Positions 42,689 to 54,900 of a DNA stretch of 64,000 bases are shown piece after piece (position 1 is the first letter of the stretch; every line of letters starts with the position of its first letter). Made by a program: the position numbers and the translations under genes. Origin of the DNA: Aurifilum marmelostoma (taxonomy: Eukaryota; Ascomycota; Sordariomycetes; Diaporthales; Cryphonectriaceae); assembly GCA_027559495.1 (NCBI GenBank), contig JAMXSV010000008.1:124001-188000 (forward strand), read 5' to 3'. The notes beneath the pieces were generated by a model that was not told the origin of the DNA, did not search any database, and saw nothing but the letters and a program-made list of their open reading frames with translations.

Positions 42689-45600
42689 GGCGGCTATTGG
42701 TTGGCGATGTGTTGTTGTTCAAGGGGTCCTTTTGTGTGGATTTACTTGTACTTTTTGACAAGGCGTAGCCGTTCGCGTGGATAGACGAGGGTTGTTTTGG
42801 CGTGCAGGATCCACCCGTGGATGTGGGCTGCAGTTACACGATCTCTGTTTGTGGAGAATTGTACAATTGTTTCTGATCTGAGCTCGGTTCCTCAGGTTCC
42901 CAACTTATAAGGAGAAGAATTTCGTCGTTGGAATACAGGAAATTTGTGTCGTGGAAGAAACAACCAGCATAAGCAGCAGCTCAAAAGGTGACTCGACGAG
43001 GGAAAATCAGATTTATGACAGCTGCTGAAGACGGCGATGACGTCTTCTGAATCCGGACTACTCGGAAACTGTTTGGCGCTTGTTTGAGTCCGGCGGATGA
43101 CGTCTAGTCCCTGGCTGGAACTCCTTTTTATTGTACGCGTCGTTGATTGCGGCTGTGATGATGGTCTGGCGTCTCTCCTGTCGAGGCGATGATGAAGCTG
43201 AACTGGTCTGGTCTGGAAGATACCGTGTTTGGGTCTGGTGGTTGGTTAGCGGTGCTTCCTGCCTCCTCTGTGGCCGTGGCGAATGAGGCTCGGGCTCGGC
43301 AGTTGCTCGTTGGTGGGGTGATTGTGGTCCAATAGATCCAACAGCTCCGGGAGCTTAGAGGCGGGGGGGGGGGGGGGAGGGGGGGAGCTGTTTCTTAGGG
43401 GCCTAAGAGCTCTTCAGGGCCCTCTTTGGGCCTGTGAGCTGCCCATCAAGACCTTGTCAAGGGCCTCTCTCAGGGCCTTCTTCCCCCGCTGTGTCGAATA
43501 CTGCCCCTTGCATATACGATCGATCCCCTGCATCGTCCTGCATCGTTCTCCTTCCCACCAACCAAAGCACGCCGTCGCTCTCGTTTCACCAGCAATTGGA
43601 CGACCTTTGCTACCCTGACACACACGTCAAGACACGCGCGCGGCTGAGAGGACCGACCACGACCAGTCATCCTTCCCTCCTGTGTCCACTCTGAATCTGC
43701 GTCTGCATCTGCATATGCAAGCTGCATCCGAAGTCTGAGAGCACGGGTCCCAAAGCCCTGTCCACGGTGACCGGGAGCGACGACGCACAGCAACGCCGCC
43801 GTCACAGAACCGCCTCTGTGTCCACGTTTGGTAGACTCGGTTCATACGAACTTTGTGCGACAAAGAGTAGAGCAGACGGAAAAAGAAGCAGGTAATGGTT
43901 CCAGACGTGGCCGACCTTTGGATGCTCGCCAGCAGACAGACTCGTGGCACCCCTCCCTAATCCGCTCCGATGCCGATCCTATGAGCCAGCCTCTAAGCTT
44001 TCTCGTCCCCTCCCGTGCCCGACGATTTTCGGTTATTGTGATGGAGCACAAGACAGGATTTAAGCGTCCTGCCTGCGCTGACGTGGTGACGCAGAGGTGA
44101 AACTGTTGGACCTCGCCTCTGTCGAATGCTTTTGAGTTTCAACAGCCTCTATTCCGTGGTAGGGGGACGATGCCAATTACGGGCGCCCTATTGCCTCCTG
44201 CAAGGAATAGAGTTTCTGCAGTACATTCTCTGGTGCGACTAGTACCACGAGGTACAAATGGCTACAAGGGATCGGGAGCCCTGTTGATAAGTGCCGACCC
44301 CCCCCCATGCCCGTACCGCGAACAGGTCTTCTCATCTCACTCTCACCACCCTGCTGCTGATCGCGACCGAGAGAGAAACTCTATGGCATGCTTGGCCTTT
44401 CGAGATCCCCTGAAGATTGATGTCCCACGGAGCGATTGCCGACCCACGGGATTTGGTACGGGATTTGATCCAAAGCTTGCCATCGCACTGAACACCTCGG
44501 CCCCCCACACCGACGAGGACCCACGAGGGTTCTCCAACAAGATGATGTTGAGATGAAGCCCTCCCGACTGGGAGGGAAGTGGCTTACGTAACGTAACACG
44601 TGCGTGCCGTACGGGCAGGGAACAAGGACAGGACTTTCTGAGACGATGATTTCTGCTTCCGAGCTGTCAACCACAAATGCGCATCCGTCTCGAGCCACAA
44701 TGTGTTATGGTGCGACAACGGTCTTCGGTCTGCTTTTCCCATACGATTCCTCGAGAAACCCTCATCTCATGATGTGTCGAAACGACATCGGTGCTCTCAG
44801 GTCCCCGAAGCAAACTCAATCTCTCATATCACACTCTAATCGTCAACGAGGTCGCCGACCATCCAAACGGGCCAGCCAGTTGCTAGACTGCACTCTATCT
44901 TGAGAAAAGGTTTTGTCGACGAGCGAGGGCCTCTCGGGCTGTGATCGGGATGCATCACAGCTCAAGAAGCATTTCAACAAGCTCAGGCATGCAACGCTGA
45001 GCGTCTCTCGTGACAGCGGAAGCGAGAGTCTCTAATGAGGGCTAAGTTTATGAGATCGGCAATGACATCCTACGGCATCGGATCCGAGCGAGTTCCACGG
45101 GCCCTTCCAAGATGGCACCCGGCCGACTTCTCCTACCCGCGGAGAAAGACAGAGGCGCAGCCGGAGAGCGGTCGAGTGGCTAATGGCAAAAGCCTATCTT
45201 GGCGAGAGCCTATTTCCCGTTTGTGCTAATTCCTCCGTTGCGAGCGCTTCAGATGAGGCGTGCATCAATGTCATGGAGTTGCACTCACGGCGGTTGGCGT
45301 AAACCATAAATTACGGCCGGCAGACTGCTAGCTACTAATAAATTCCTGACAATACAGGGTCATGCCAGGGCGCCCTGCGTGCAGTACAACAGGGAGCGTA
45401 TATGCTCCAATCGCAAGAGCCCGAGCCTCTCGGTCTTGGAAGATCTGCTCCGGGAAATGCGTACCATCTGCTCGGGCCATCTGACACCTCCCCCCCCCCC
45501 CTCCTTGAGATGAGCAAAGGAAAGTAAAAAGGTAGCATTGTTACTTGGCACATTCACCACACTCACGGCTCGTCAGCCTGGTGGTCCATGCACAACCCTC

Positions 45601-46555
45601 ATGCGACCTTTCTTCATCAGGGTACTGCCATAGTACAGGTACCCTTTCTTTCCAGATCCGTAACCCCAGATTCACAGGGAGCTTTCCCAATGCGGTACTT
45701 CTTCGTCCGATGTTGAGCACAAAGATCTGGGGTTGGGGCGACTAGCTGAACGGCTGCGACTTCATGCGGCTCCAATGCGGCTCCCTTAGCCACCGCACAG
45801 CCTGGCAGCCCTAGTCTTGTCCTGTCCCCTACTTCAACCTACCAAACGCATCATACTGCTACATGATAGCAGCAGGAGCAATATTACTACGACATGCAAC
45901 TTTGTTACGGTATACCGAATCCACAAGGAGTTTTTTCTTTTGGCTGGTTAGCGGCGAGTGTATCCGAGCCAGGGCATGGATTTGCCATTCCCAATTTACC
46001 GGACCTAATGGACAAGGTATAAAATTAAGTGGTAAAAGAAAGCCATGCGTAGCAGGAGGGGATTGTTGGAAATTTGGCTAGCACTAACATGGAGCAACGA
46101 CTAGCCTTCTTGTTGTCCCAGCTAGCCGCGAGCCTCATGCGCAGCAGTGCTACTCATACACACTTCACTTCCTTTTTCAGCGGCCACCACATTTAACTTT
46201 GGGACGATGTCACACTCAAATCCGGCGCTAGTAGTAGATCACCATACTCGCGCATAGTACGGCTGGCCGATCATGCGATGATTATGTGGTGGTGGTGGTA
46301 GTAGTGATATGTGCGTATATGCTATGTACATGAAATTTAGATTACACGATAAAGAGAAACAGCAGGCAAAAGCGACATGGTGCTCAGACCCAGATGTGCA
46401 AAGCATCTGTGTCACCAAGTTTTTGAACCTAGTATGAAACCAAGCATGTCGACAATACGAGCCATCGCTAGCACTCTTGTATCTTCTTGTCCTTCGTATC
46501 GGTGGCGTGATGCGCAGATGAGCAGATGAGCAGAGCACAGTAGAGCAAAACCAAA
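42689..46555. other. 3.9-kb region without a supported gene
   Basis: Left: promoter of the MARVEL gene. Right: 3' flank of the PNGase A gene. In between are a G15 run at 43363-43377, a C10 run near 45490-45499, and many short frames of biased composition. A minus-strand piece at about 43750-43805 reads VAPGHRGQGFGT, like GNAT motif A, but it is isolated and not called. Confidence 0.5.
43363..43377. repeat. G15 homopolymer
   Basis: Fifteen consecutive G, followed after a single A by another G7 run. Non-coding, about 680 bp upstream of the MARVEL gene start. Confidence 0.95.
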
Positions 46556-49027
46556 CTATGGGCCCTGTCTGTTCATGAAAACTCTCGGCGCGCCATGACC
46601 TCCCTGAAGAGGCGCCTGTGCGTACGTGCCCTTGAAGGCCGCCGCCGCCGCACTGCTGCTCCCTCCCGCGTCTCCGGATGCGACACTGCTCGAGGCCAGC
46701 TCCTGGACGTCAAGCGTGATGGTGGAGTTGGCAGCCTCGACGTGTCTATAGTACAGCTGCTCGTCGGGCGTGGAGTCGATGGACCCGCCGGCGGGGCTGG
46801 TAAAGCCACCGAAGCTGAAGACCTGGTCCGTCGAGCCATAGCCGGAACTGACAGTGTCATCGGCATACTCAAAGTAGTAGGCGATGCCGTTCTTGGTGGT
46901 GTTGGCCAGCGAGGCAGTGTAGCTCTTGCCATCAACAGCGAAAGCCTCCAGGCCGTCAGGGAACACGGCGGCGCCTTCGACGTAGATCTGCTGGCCCTGG
47001 ATGAGCTGCGCAAAGATGGTCAAGTTGCCCTCGGCCGAGTATGAGACGCTGGTGTTGCACCAGAGAGGCCACTCGTACTGATATTGGTAGTCAGCGCCGG
47101 CAACCGCCGAGGAGGACGAGGTGTCAGCAGCGTCACTCCCAACCGTCAGAAAGTCGTTGATCTGGTTGTACCCCTCGGCCCAGATGTAGCCCTTGTTGCT
47201 GTAGCTGAGACTCTGCGTCCAGCCGACGGCGCTGGACCCGTTCTGGGCCGTGGTGATGTTGGCAGAGACGGAGAAGACGCGCGACACCTCGGTGTCGTAA
47301 GTGAGTGTTTCGTTGGTGCCGTTGGCGGTCTGCGTGATGCTCTGCGAGACGGTGATCTGAGGTGAAGCGGCATCGATGACAGGCGCAGAGCCCGTGGTCA
47401 CGCTGCCCTCGTCGTCGAGCCACACAAAGATCTTGCCCGTCACATACCAGCTGCTGCCGACGGTCTGTGTCACCGTGGCGCTCGTGGCGCCATCGTCCAG
47501 CAGGCCCGCGACGTAGATCGTGAAGGTATGGTCGTTGCCGTCGCACAGCACGCCCAACCATGGGGTGATATCAATCTCATGCTCCTTGAGGTCGAAGGCA
47601 TCGGGCCCGACCACGGGCCTGTGCAGACTGGGGACCACACCTCCCGTGAAGACGACAGGGAAGGGCCAGTCGACACCAGCCAGCTGGCCATCGATGAAGA
47701 GCTGGACTTCGCGCCACGGGCTGTAGCCCGGGAAGGTGCCTGCGGTAGAGGCGAAGGTTGAGACGTCAGACTGGAGGACGTTACTCCACCAAAATTCCTC
47801 GGTACTCTGTCCGTTGGCGCTGACGGAGAAGACGGCACGGCGGGCGTTCTGCGGGAAAGCGATGGTGTTAGTGGCGTTGTCGGCGGGCAGGGTAAACTGG
47901 CTCACGCCATCCGAGGCGGATTGACGGGCCGAGATGGGGATGATTAGGTCGGCTGGGGTGGCAGTCTCGACATCGACAGTCTCGTCATAGAAGAATGTCG
48001 CAACCAGGGTGGTGTTATAGTCGCCCGTGTAGACGTCGGTGATCAGGTTGCCAAGGTCGAAGATGAGTTTCTGCGGTTCCCTCCAGATAGCCAGGTACTC
48101 GGTCATATCCTTGAGGTAGGTCCAGCGGATCCCTGGAGCGGTGGTAGGCTCTGCGGTCGAGGTTCTCCACACCTCGGTGTCGTTGAAATACATGAGAGCC
48201 AGACGGTCATACTGTCTACCCTCGGAAACGACGGTAAAGTTCATCGACACGCGGTTGAACTCGCAGTCGGGAGGCGTGTAATTGCCTGAAGATGTCGACA
48301 GTCAGAACTCAGTTACACTTCCCTGGCTCTTGCTCACAATCGCTCATCTTGTTCTTTCGGGAAAACAAATCAATAGAATTCACTCACCAATATACGGCTC
48401 GCCATAGCTATAGGCGAAGACGTGATCCATCAGCAGCACCTGGCAAGAGTCCTCGACCTCGCCCGCCTCGCCGTTGCTCACGGCACTGTCCAGGGTTGCA
48501 CCCTCGGGCGTCAACACCGGCTGGTGGACCTGGAAGTCCACCAGAACCGTGCTGCTTGCGCTTACACTGGCCGTCGTGGAGGTGGCGGTCGTGGTTGCGC
48601 TGCCCAATGCCGAGGATGACTGACGCCTGAGCAGCTCAGAAATATCAGAGGGGCCGTCCTCATTGTGGTCGACGACGCCATGATCGTGAGGAGTGTTCAC
48701 CACCACGGGGGCCTTTGCGAGTCCAGAGGGTGAAAGCACTGTTGGGTACGACGTGGTCTCTGACTGATCAGACGAGAGGCCACTTGCCAGCTTGGTAATG
48801 TCATCGTGATGATGATGATCACGACACGAGGCCCGGACTTGCCAGAGAAGCAGGACGCCGGCAAGTGATGCGAACACGACGCAAACTGCTGCTGTCATAC
48901 GCGCGCCTCTCTTCTTTTCATCCTTCTTGACTTTGCGGGATGGAAGAGGATGAGACAGCGTCAGGCCGCCATCCTCTACTTCATCCGCGGCCAGTAGGGC
49001 ACGCTTCTCCTCCTGTGTGGCCATCAC
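46556..49027 (-). CDS. PNGase A-type peptide:N-glycanase family protein, membrane-anchored, two exons, 789 residues
   Basis: Exon 1 is 49027-48388; the intron is 48387-48286 (GTGAGT donor, TTCAG acceptor); exon 2 is 48285-46556. The junction reads GEPYIG|NYTPPDCEFNRVSMNFTV. The blocks VLLMDHVFAYSYGEPYIG, FNRVSMNFTVVSEGRQYDRL and MYFNDTEVWRTSTAEPT are characteristic of the PNGase A family (plant almond-type peptide-N4-(N-acetyl-beta-glucosaminyl)asparagine amidase). Residues about 44-65 (MTAAVCVVFASLAGVLLLWQV) form a single helix after a basic cytosolic tail, giving a type II membrane protein with the catalytic part in the lumen or outside. Many N-x-S/T sites occur in the luminal part. The enzyme would release N-glycans, as inferred from the family. 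MMATQEE has two possible first Met. The last residues, APRVFMNRQGP, follow an Ala-rich segment. Confidence 0.9.
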
Positions 49028-51469
49028 ACAGACAGGTATTATTGCCGCCGCCGAGTTGGACAGTCAGTGAAGGCGTTGAAATAAGGCCCTTGCCAAGACT
49101 TGAAGATCGGCAGGTCTGTAGCGACGGGCCCTCTTCCGGACGGACGGGATGAGAGGGGGTGTGGGTTGAGATTATTTCATTAACAACTCTATACTCTTTT
49201 TTTTTTTTTTTTGGGCACCCTTCTTTGTCTCCTTCTCCTGCGAACGAGAGGATTCGTCTCCGCCTCTAGGACTAGAAGCGCCCCGACGATGGTGCAACCG
49301 ACAGGTTGGAAGAGAGTCGACGTGAGAAACGAGGGGAGAGGAAAAGAAAGACGGCGGACGACCACTCGATGTGCTTCCCTCCCAGCACTCCTCCAGAGAA
49401 AGAGGGAAACAAAAAAGGAAGAGCCATGGCGGACCCTTTTTGTACGACGACCTGGAAAGATCGGCACAGCAGACAATGACCAGAACAACCCCCTTCCCCC
49501 TCTCTTCCTCTGGCTCTATGACGGAAGAAATAACGCCATTGCGCAGGTCTTGCGTGGTCCGCTCAGCTGTGACCCGGCAATGTACATGAATACTGTCGGG
49601 TACCCGTTGAACGTTGCGCTGCAGCAGAGATAGGAACGATAGATCGGGATGGGTTGGCCAGGTTCCTGCGCGTCATGGCTGAATCGGGGAGGTGAGAAAA
49701 GAGGTATGCACGAGGAGACGGCACCAAGGGGGTGGTAATCGATTCGCATGGGGGGGGGGGAGGGGACGGGGAAGGGGCCATGGGATGGATGGGTGGGAGG
49801 GGAAAGGCGCAACGGGGCAAGCAGGGCAAGAGAGAACGGGCTCTAAGGCCCGGGTGGCCCTTGCGTCTAGGATGCAACGTCCCTTGGTGGCTCTTGCCTA
49901 CCGTGTTCCTACTGTAGCTACTACCTCTTTCTACAAGTATAATCCCCTGTCGACTGCCTGCATAAGGGTGCCATTCTTTGAACCCGTCCTATGGCGCGTA
50001 CTGCTGCAGGAGGAAGGGATCAGGTTCGGGTGGTTGACCCGTCTCTGGTGCATACGCATGGTGCAGTAAGCAGGGGTGGGAGGGAAAGGGAACCTAAGAT
50101 CGTCGATCGTTTGTTGGGGAAAGATCGAGGCAAGCGATGCATGCATTAGGGAAAGGGTGCGTGTGGTTGAGGGAAGAAGGAGGGAGGGAAAGGAGGTAAG
50201 TGGTGTTGGAAGGAGGGATTTGGTCGTGAAGGGTAGTGACCCTCGTTCCCGGAGCGAATGGTCCTCTGGCTTGAACCCTGGAGAGCCCTGGACCTGGGCC
50301 CTTTATTTCTTATTATTCTTTATTAATCCCGTTTAATCATTTAATGTGCAGTGAATAATACGTGTTCTGCTATATTGCATGTGTACTATTACAATCATGG
50401 TGCATTGCATAGTACATGCGACTGTATGTATGTTGTGCTGAGCTCCGGCAACAAAAGAGCCTAAACTAATTTCAATATTATCAGGCGAAGTGATGAGGGA
50501 AGGATGTTGTTCAATTTCCCACTATCGCTGTAATGTCCTAGAGGAAACCCCAGCAAAGCATCACGGTATCAGTGGGACGAGGGTGGGGCGAAAGCGGCTC
50601 AACGTCCTATATCTGGTTACGCGGGCCGGGAACAGGATCACGGCGGAGGAGTAAGACGGCGATGGGGAACAGAGGGAAAGAGATAGATGTTAGAGTGGTT
50701 GGACTGTGTCGAATAGTTCCAAGTGAGCAGCAAAGGTCTCTTCTAGGTTTATCTTCTTGGTGAGGACTTTGCATCTGGTTCAGGAGAAGACATTGATTCG
50801 ATTGCCCCTCCACCCTTAGGGGGTTATGTGTCTGGCACTGCAGACCAAGATTGAGGGCACAAAGCAGGGTATCAGCAACTACAGTGGTGTGACGCCCTTG
50901 TGTATATGCAGGAAAAAGCAAATATCCACCGCCAGAGTACAATAATGGAACATGGAGACTGAGATAAAGAGGAAAAGAATAAATAGAGGAAAAGCAAGAG
51001 GGGGGGGGGGGACACAAAAACCACCGAGCTCCTAAAAGATAAACATCCAAATGTCCTCGATCCATCCTATTCAACAACCAACGCAGTTGACCATCTTGGG
51101 GCGAGGGAAATCGCATGATAGAAGGAAAAAAACAAGCCAAACTCCGCCCGAAATGCTTCCGATCCTCCTCCTTTCTCAGCTTGTGTATCTGTTGCCGATA
51201 CCACAGTGCCATGTGGCAAAGACTGGCTCTAATGCGGTTGGGGTGTCCATGCTGAAACCGTGCGTAGGCTTGTCCCAGGCACTTGGAGGTCAGATTATGT
51301 AGAGGCGGGTGTGAAAAGAAGAGAGGGCCTTCTTCCCACCATCATCTCAAGCCAGCTCCTGTCGAGGTTGTCTGTCCCTTGCCCTATAACCGTCGTACCG
51401 CCCATCCACACCCTCTCATCTGGTTTTGTCCCCAAGAACCACCTTGTCCCCCTAGAGAAAGGGCGAACG
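49028..51469. other. 2.4-kb region without a supported gene
   Basis: The left side is the PNGase A promoter. The right side is the 3' flank of the small protein ending at 51470. The 201-codon minus frame at 50607-51212 is low-complexity and lies in that 3' flank, so it is not called. Homopolymers include T15 near 49197-49212 and G12 at 51000-51011. Confidence 0.55.
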
Positions 51470-51940
51470 TCAGGCCTGAGGGCTGTCCCAGAACCTTCTG
51501 CGCGCAGCAACAGCGACCTTGTTCCCCACGAACCGGTGCTGGTAAAAGTTAAATACGGCAAACTCGCCCGTGGTCATGACATAGCTCTCGGGGCTGGACA
51601 TGACCCGGCTCCAGATCTGTGACAGCGCCGACTCGAGAATGCCGCTGACCACGGGATCCCGCGCCACGTCGGGACTGTCACGTGCGATCTCCAGCGCCTC
51701 GGCCACGGTGTTAGGGTCCAGGTTGTTGTAGTCTGCTGGAGGGTTTATGATGGTAGTGGCGGTGTTGTTGGAGTCATTGGGAGCTGGCCGTGCCCTTGCT
51801 GCCGCCGCCGGTGCTGGTAGGGGGCAGGAAGACCCTGGGGTCTCAAGGTCCTCCTCGTCGTCATCGAGTCTTGACGGCGGGCTTAGCGGGGCCTCCTGCG
51901 GTGGCGTTGGCGGTGCGATGGCCTGTCCGGGGCCGCTCAT
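51470..51940 (-). CDS. Conserved fungal protein of unknown function
   Basis: The frame is open from 52234, but the conserved part is C-terminal: DPNTVAEALEIARDSPDVA, then ILESALSQIWSRV, ESYVMTTGEFAVFNFYQHRF and GNKVAVAARRRFWD. I recognise this as a small unnamed ascomycete protein that ends this way. The N-terminal part (QAIAPPTPPQEAPLSPPS, acidic DDDEEDLETP) is disordered. The start at 51940 (MSGPGQAIAPP) is preferred because CCACCACG precedes it. In-frame ATGs at 52027, 52093 and 52234 would add serine-rich residues of no clear conservation and may lie in the leader. No catalytic motif or membrane segment is visible. The Ala/Arg-rich end suggests a helical, possibly nucleic-acid-contacting tail (speculative). 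Confidence 0.68.
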   Translation of the reverse strand: MSGPGQAIAPPTPPQEAPLSPPSRLDDDEEDLETPGSSCPLPAPAAAARARPAPNDSNNTATTIINPPADYNNLDPNTVAEALEIARDSPDVARDPVVSGILESALSQIWSRVMSSPESYVMTTGEFAVFNFYQHRFVGNKVAVAARRRFWDSPQA

Positions 51941-54900
51941 CGTGGTGGCTGGGTTGGTGGAGGAGGGGAAGGAAGATGAAGTAGTTGAGGGGAAGTGTGG
52001 GAAGTAGGAGGATGGCTCTGCCGACATTGAAGTTGCGGAGAGGGATCGAAATGGTGGTATGTGACAACACGGTTTGCTGTTGAGAGAGAGCATCTTGTCC
52101 AGAGAAGAAAGGAGAGGAGGAATCGTGCGCGCGCGTGTGTGTGTGGCCCAACAGAGGAGAGATGTACGGTTGAAATAAGGAGTAAAGAGGGGAAAGAGGC
52201 GAGAGAAGGAGGCGACTTTATCACTGGGTTGCAAGAACCAGGATTGGTGGAGAGAGTGCGCCCTTGTGAAGATGAGAAAGCGTGAGAGGGAGGCAAAGTT
52301 GCTTTTTCCCCCCTGGTCTAGATCTGGATTTGCTGTTATGGAATAGAACCCTGGGAGGAAGCTGAGGCTGAGGCGTCAGGTAAACCTTGGTTCCCGGGGG
52401 GGGGGGTCCAGAACTCTCTCGCTCTGTCGGCCTCCTGATGCGCGGACGGGTTGGATTCCCACAGAGGTGGTTGTTCGTCCGTGTGTTTGTGTGTGCGTTG
52501 GTATGTATGTGTGATGTGATGGAGCCAAGATCGTCAGCCTGGCTTGCTAGATTCGTGGGCTTAAGGGATGGGCGTCCAAGGTTCTTCTCTTGGAAGACCC
52601 AGGTTTGAAATCCGGAATGGATAATGGATTGTCGTTGAGGGTCGAGGGTGCGGATGTGGGTTGGGAGGATCTCTAGTTTTGTGGAAATAGCCGGAAACAA
52701 GATGTGCAGAGACAAGAGGTGGTGATGGAGAGTGTGATGCGTGTGGGTAATATAATAATTTACAGCAGGATCGGTTAAGTCCTCCAAGCCTGGACCTTTG
52801 AAGGGGGGGGGGAGGGGGAGGAAGATGGACGGGACAGGACACGAGAGATACTTTATATACTGTGTGATACAAAGGCAAGAAAAATAAAAAGAAGGAAAAA
52901 AATAATAATAAAAGGTTTGAGAGGGGGGGGGAGGAAAATAGGCCAGACACTCTAACCCACGGGTGGAATTCTGGCCACACAAACTCGCTCAAGACACACA
53001 CGCACACATACGTAGGCTGCCGCATCCCATTCTCACGAACGAACCCAAGAAAAGAAGTCAGGCAGGGGCCTGAAAAAGCGAATAGCGAGACTGGAAATAA
53101 ATCGCAACAAGACCGAAAGCTTAAAACTTCCGCCATGCGCACATAGGATGAGGGATACCTGAACGCAAAAGGTACCTCAGGACTTCCTTGGACCTGAGAT
53201 CCCGTCCCGCAATCCATGTCTAGCGCTCCGTTGTGATGGAGTAGATTCCGCCCCATGACTCTGTTTAAAAGTACAGGGGCACACTCACATGTCTGAGCAC
53301 CGAACGGGTACTAAAGTATGTGCTATGTACTCTTGGTACTACATATGGTAGTAAGGGGAACGGAAGAAAGGTACAAGGGGTTAGTGAAGGGGGGTCAGAA
53401 ACAAATCGTCAGCAAGGGGGGGGGGAGGCAGGGCGAAAGTACCACCAACCAACCTCCCCCCCCCCCCACCGACTCATGTGCGCATCTGTACTATGGTTTA
53501 TAAGTGGGCTCATGTCGCTTGTCCGTGGCAAAAGGGTCCCGACTAAAAAAAAATAAAATCATAAGTTCCTACTTTTGCTGGGTTGCTATGCCTGTATAAG
53601 TACATAATTGTAGTACTATGGCATTGCGCATAGACTTACTACGTACTTACCAAAGAAAACAGACGACGCCACCGTCAAAAGTGACATGTAACTAGTCAAC
53701 TTTTTTCTTCTTTTTCTCTTTTCCCTCTGACACGAGCATGAAAGCCTCTTGTCATCTCGGCTCCTTGGCCGTACGAACAACCTTTTTCTGTTTCTGCTTG
53801 GTCTCGTAATGAATTTTAAAAAGGTTCGGCTTTGGGGAACGCCACCTGGGCATTCGTCATGATGAACGGGTCTCTGCAAGATAGAATTCCTCGAAAATTG
53901 ACAAACAGATCAGCCCTGCTGGCTGCTTCAGGTCAATCGGCCGTCGCCAGGCTAGGGCTGGCTGGTAGTACTTTCTTTGACTTCACTTCAAGTCTGGTCG
54001 GAAACAGGCTACTTCTATTCTTGTACCCAGGTACACCACCCGGTCCAACAAGATGGACAATAAAAAAAGAAAAGAGGTGATCACGAAAATACAATCGCCA
54101 GTGAGATCGACAGGAGAGAGGTGGGAGAAAGAAGAAGGAAGATTGCGTCAGACAGGCTGTCGCCAGAGACCTGACATTTCGGTTACGAGACCCTGAGCGA
54201 GGGCGTCTCATTGCGAGATTGCACAGACAACCAAAGATCTGTACCGAGAAGCACGCACCCGTGACAGGCTAGGTACATACCCTACTTTTTCAGACGCTCA
54301 CAAGACTTGGCCTTGTGGCCGGCACGGTTTATTAACCACGGTACATGGTACGTACACGCATACTTTCGCGCAAGGCTGCGTGAACCTTCTTTGAGAAGCC
54401 GCCTCAGCGAGTGCACGGGGCGCCTGTTCAGGAAGAAATAGACTTGTACGTAGTAGGTAAACTGTGCGCGGTAGCTGTTCCGCCTAACGGCCGAAATGCC
54501 ATGTGTGACGAGCACACAAACAAAAAAAAATAGCCTCTCCCTTCCGGGTGCATCGGTAATGAGGTCTTTCTTTCCCGTTCCCTTCTTCACCTCCACCATC
54601 TTGTGTCGTCTCTCGATTTGACTCTCACTCCCTTTGTTCCTCCTGCCCCTGCGAAAGCTTCTGAGCGAGGAGGATGTCGTCTGCCAGGCTGCCAGATGAC
54701 ATGTCGCAAAGCGAGGAAGGGAGCCACCTCCTCTTCCGGGGAGCTTTCATCGAGTCAGTATCGACGGAAAGTTTCCGGGTCCCCACCGCATCGCGACCAG
54801 ACTCTCAACCCTGGGCCCACAGGCGTGTAAGATCGTTTTCCCGGAAGCTTATTATTACAAACCTCATGTTGAGCTCATGGTCATGACGACTGCCCAAGCC

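Noticed and set aside
42036..42761. 241-codon minus-strand frame overlapping the MARVEL gene
   Set aside because: It is an Arg/His/Pro-rich shadow of the membrane-protein frame.
43750..43805. Minus-strand reading VAPGHRGQGFGT resembling GNAT acetyltransferase motif A
   Set aside because: Only the short motif matches. The preceding and following residues do not fit the GNAT fold and stop codons lie close upstream, so chance is the simplest explanation.
46595..47365. Plus-strand frames of 93 and 149 codons antisense to the PNGase A gene
   Set aside because: They mirror the codon bias of a strongly supported gene on the other strand.
50607..51212. 201-codon minus-strand frame
   Set aside because: Its low-complexity composition and position in the 3' flank of the 51470 gene suggest a chance frame.
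52561..53256. 231-codon minus-strand frame
   Set aside because: It runs through C/T-rich leader or promoter DNA and is dominated by F, L, S and P. No domain was recognised.
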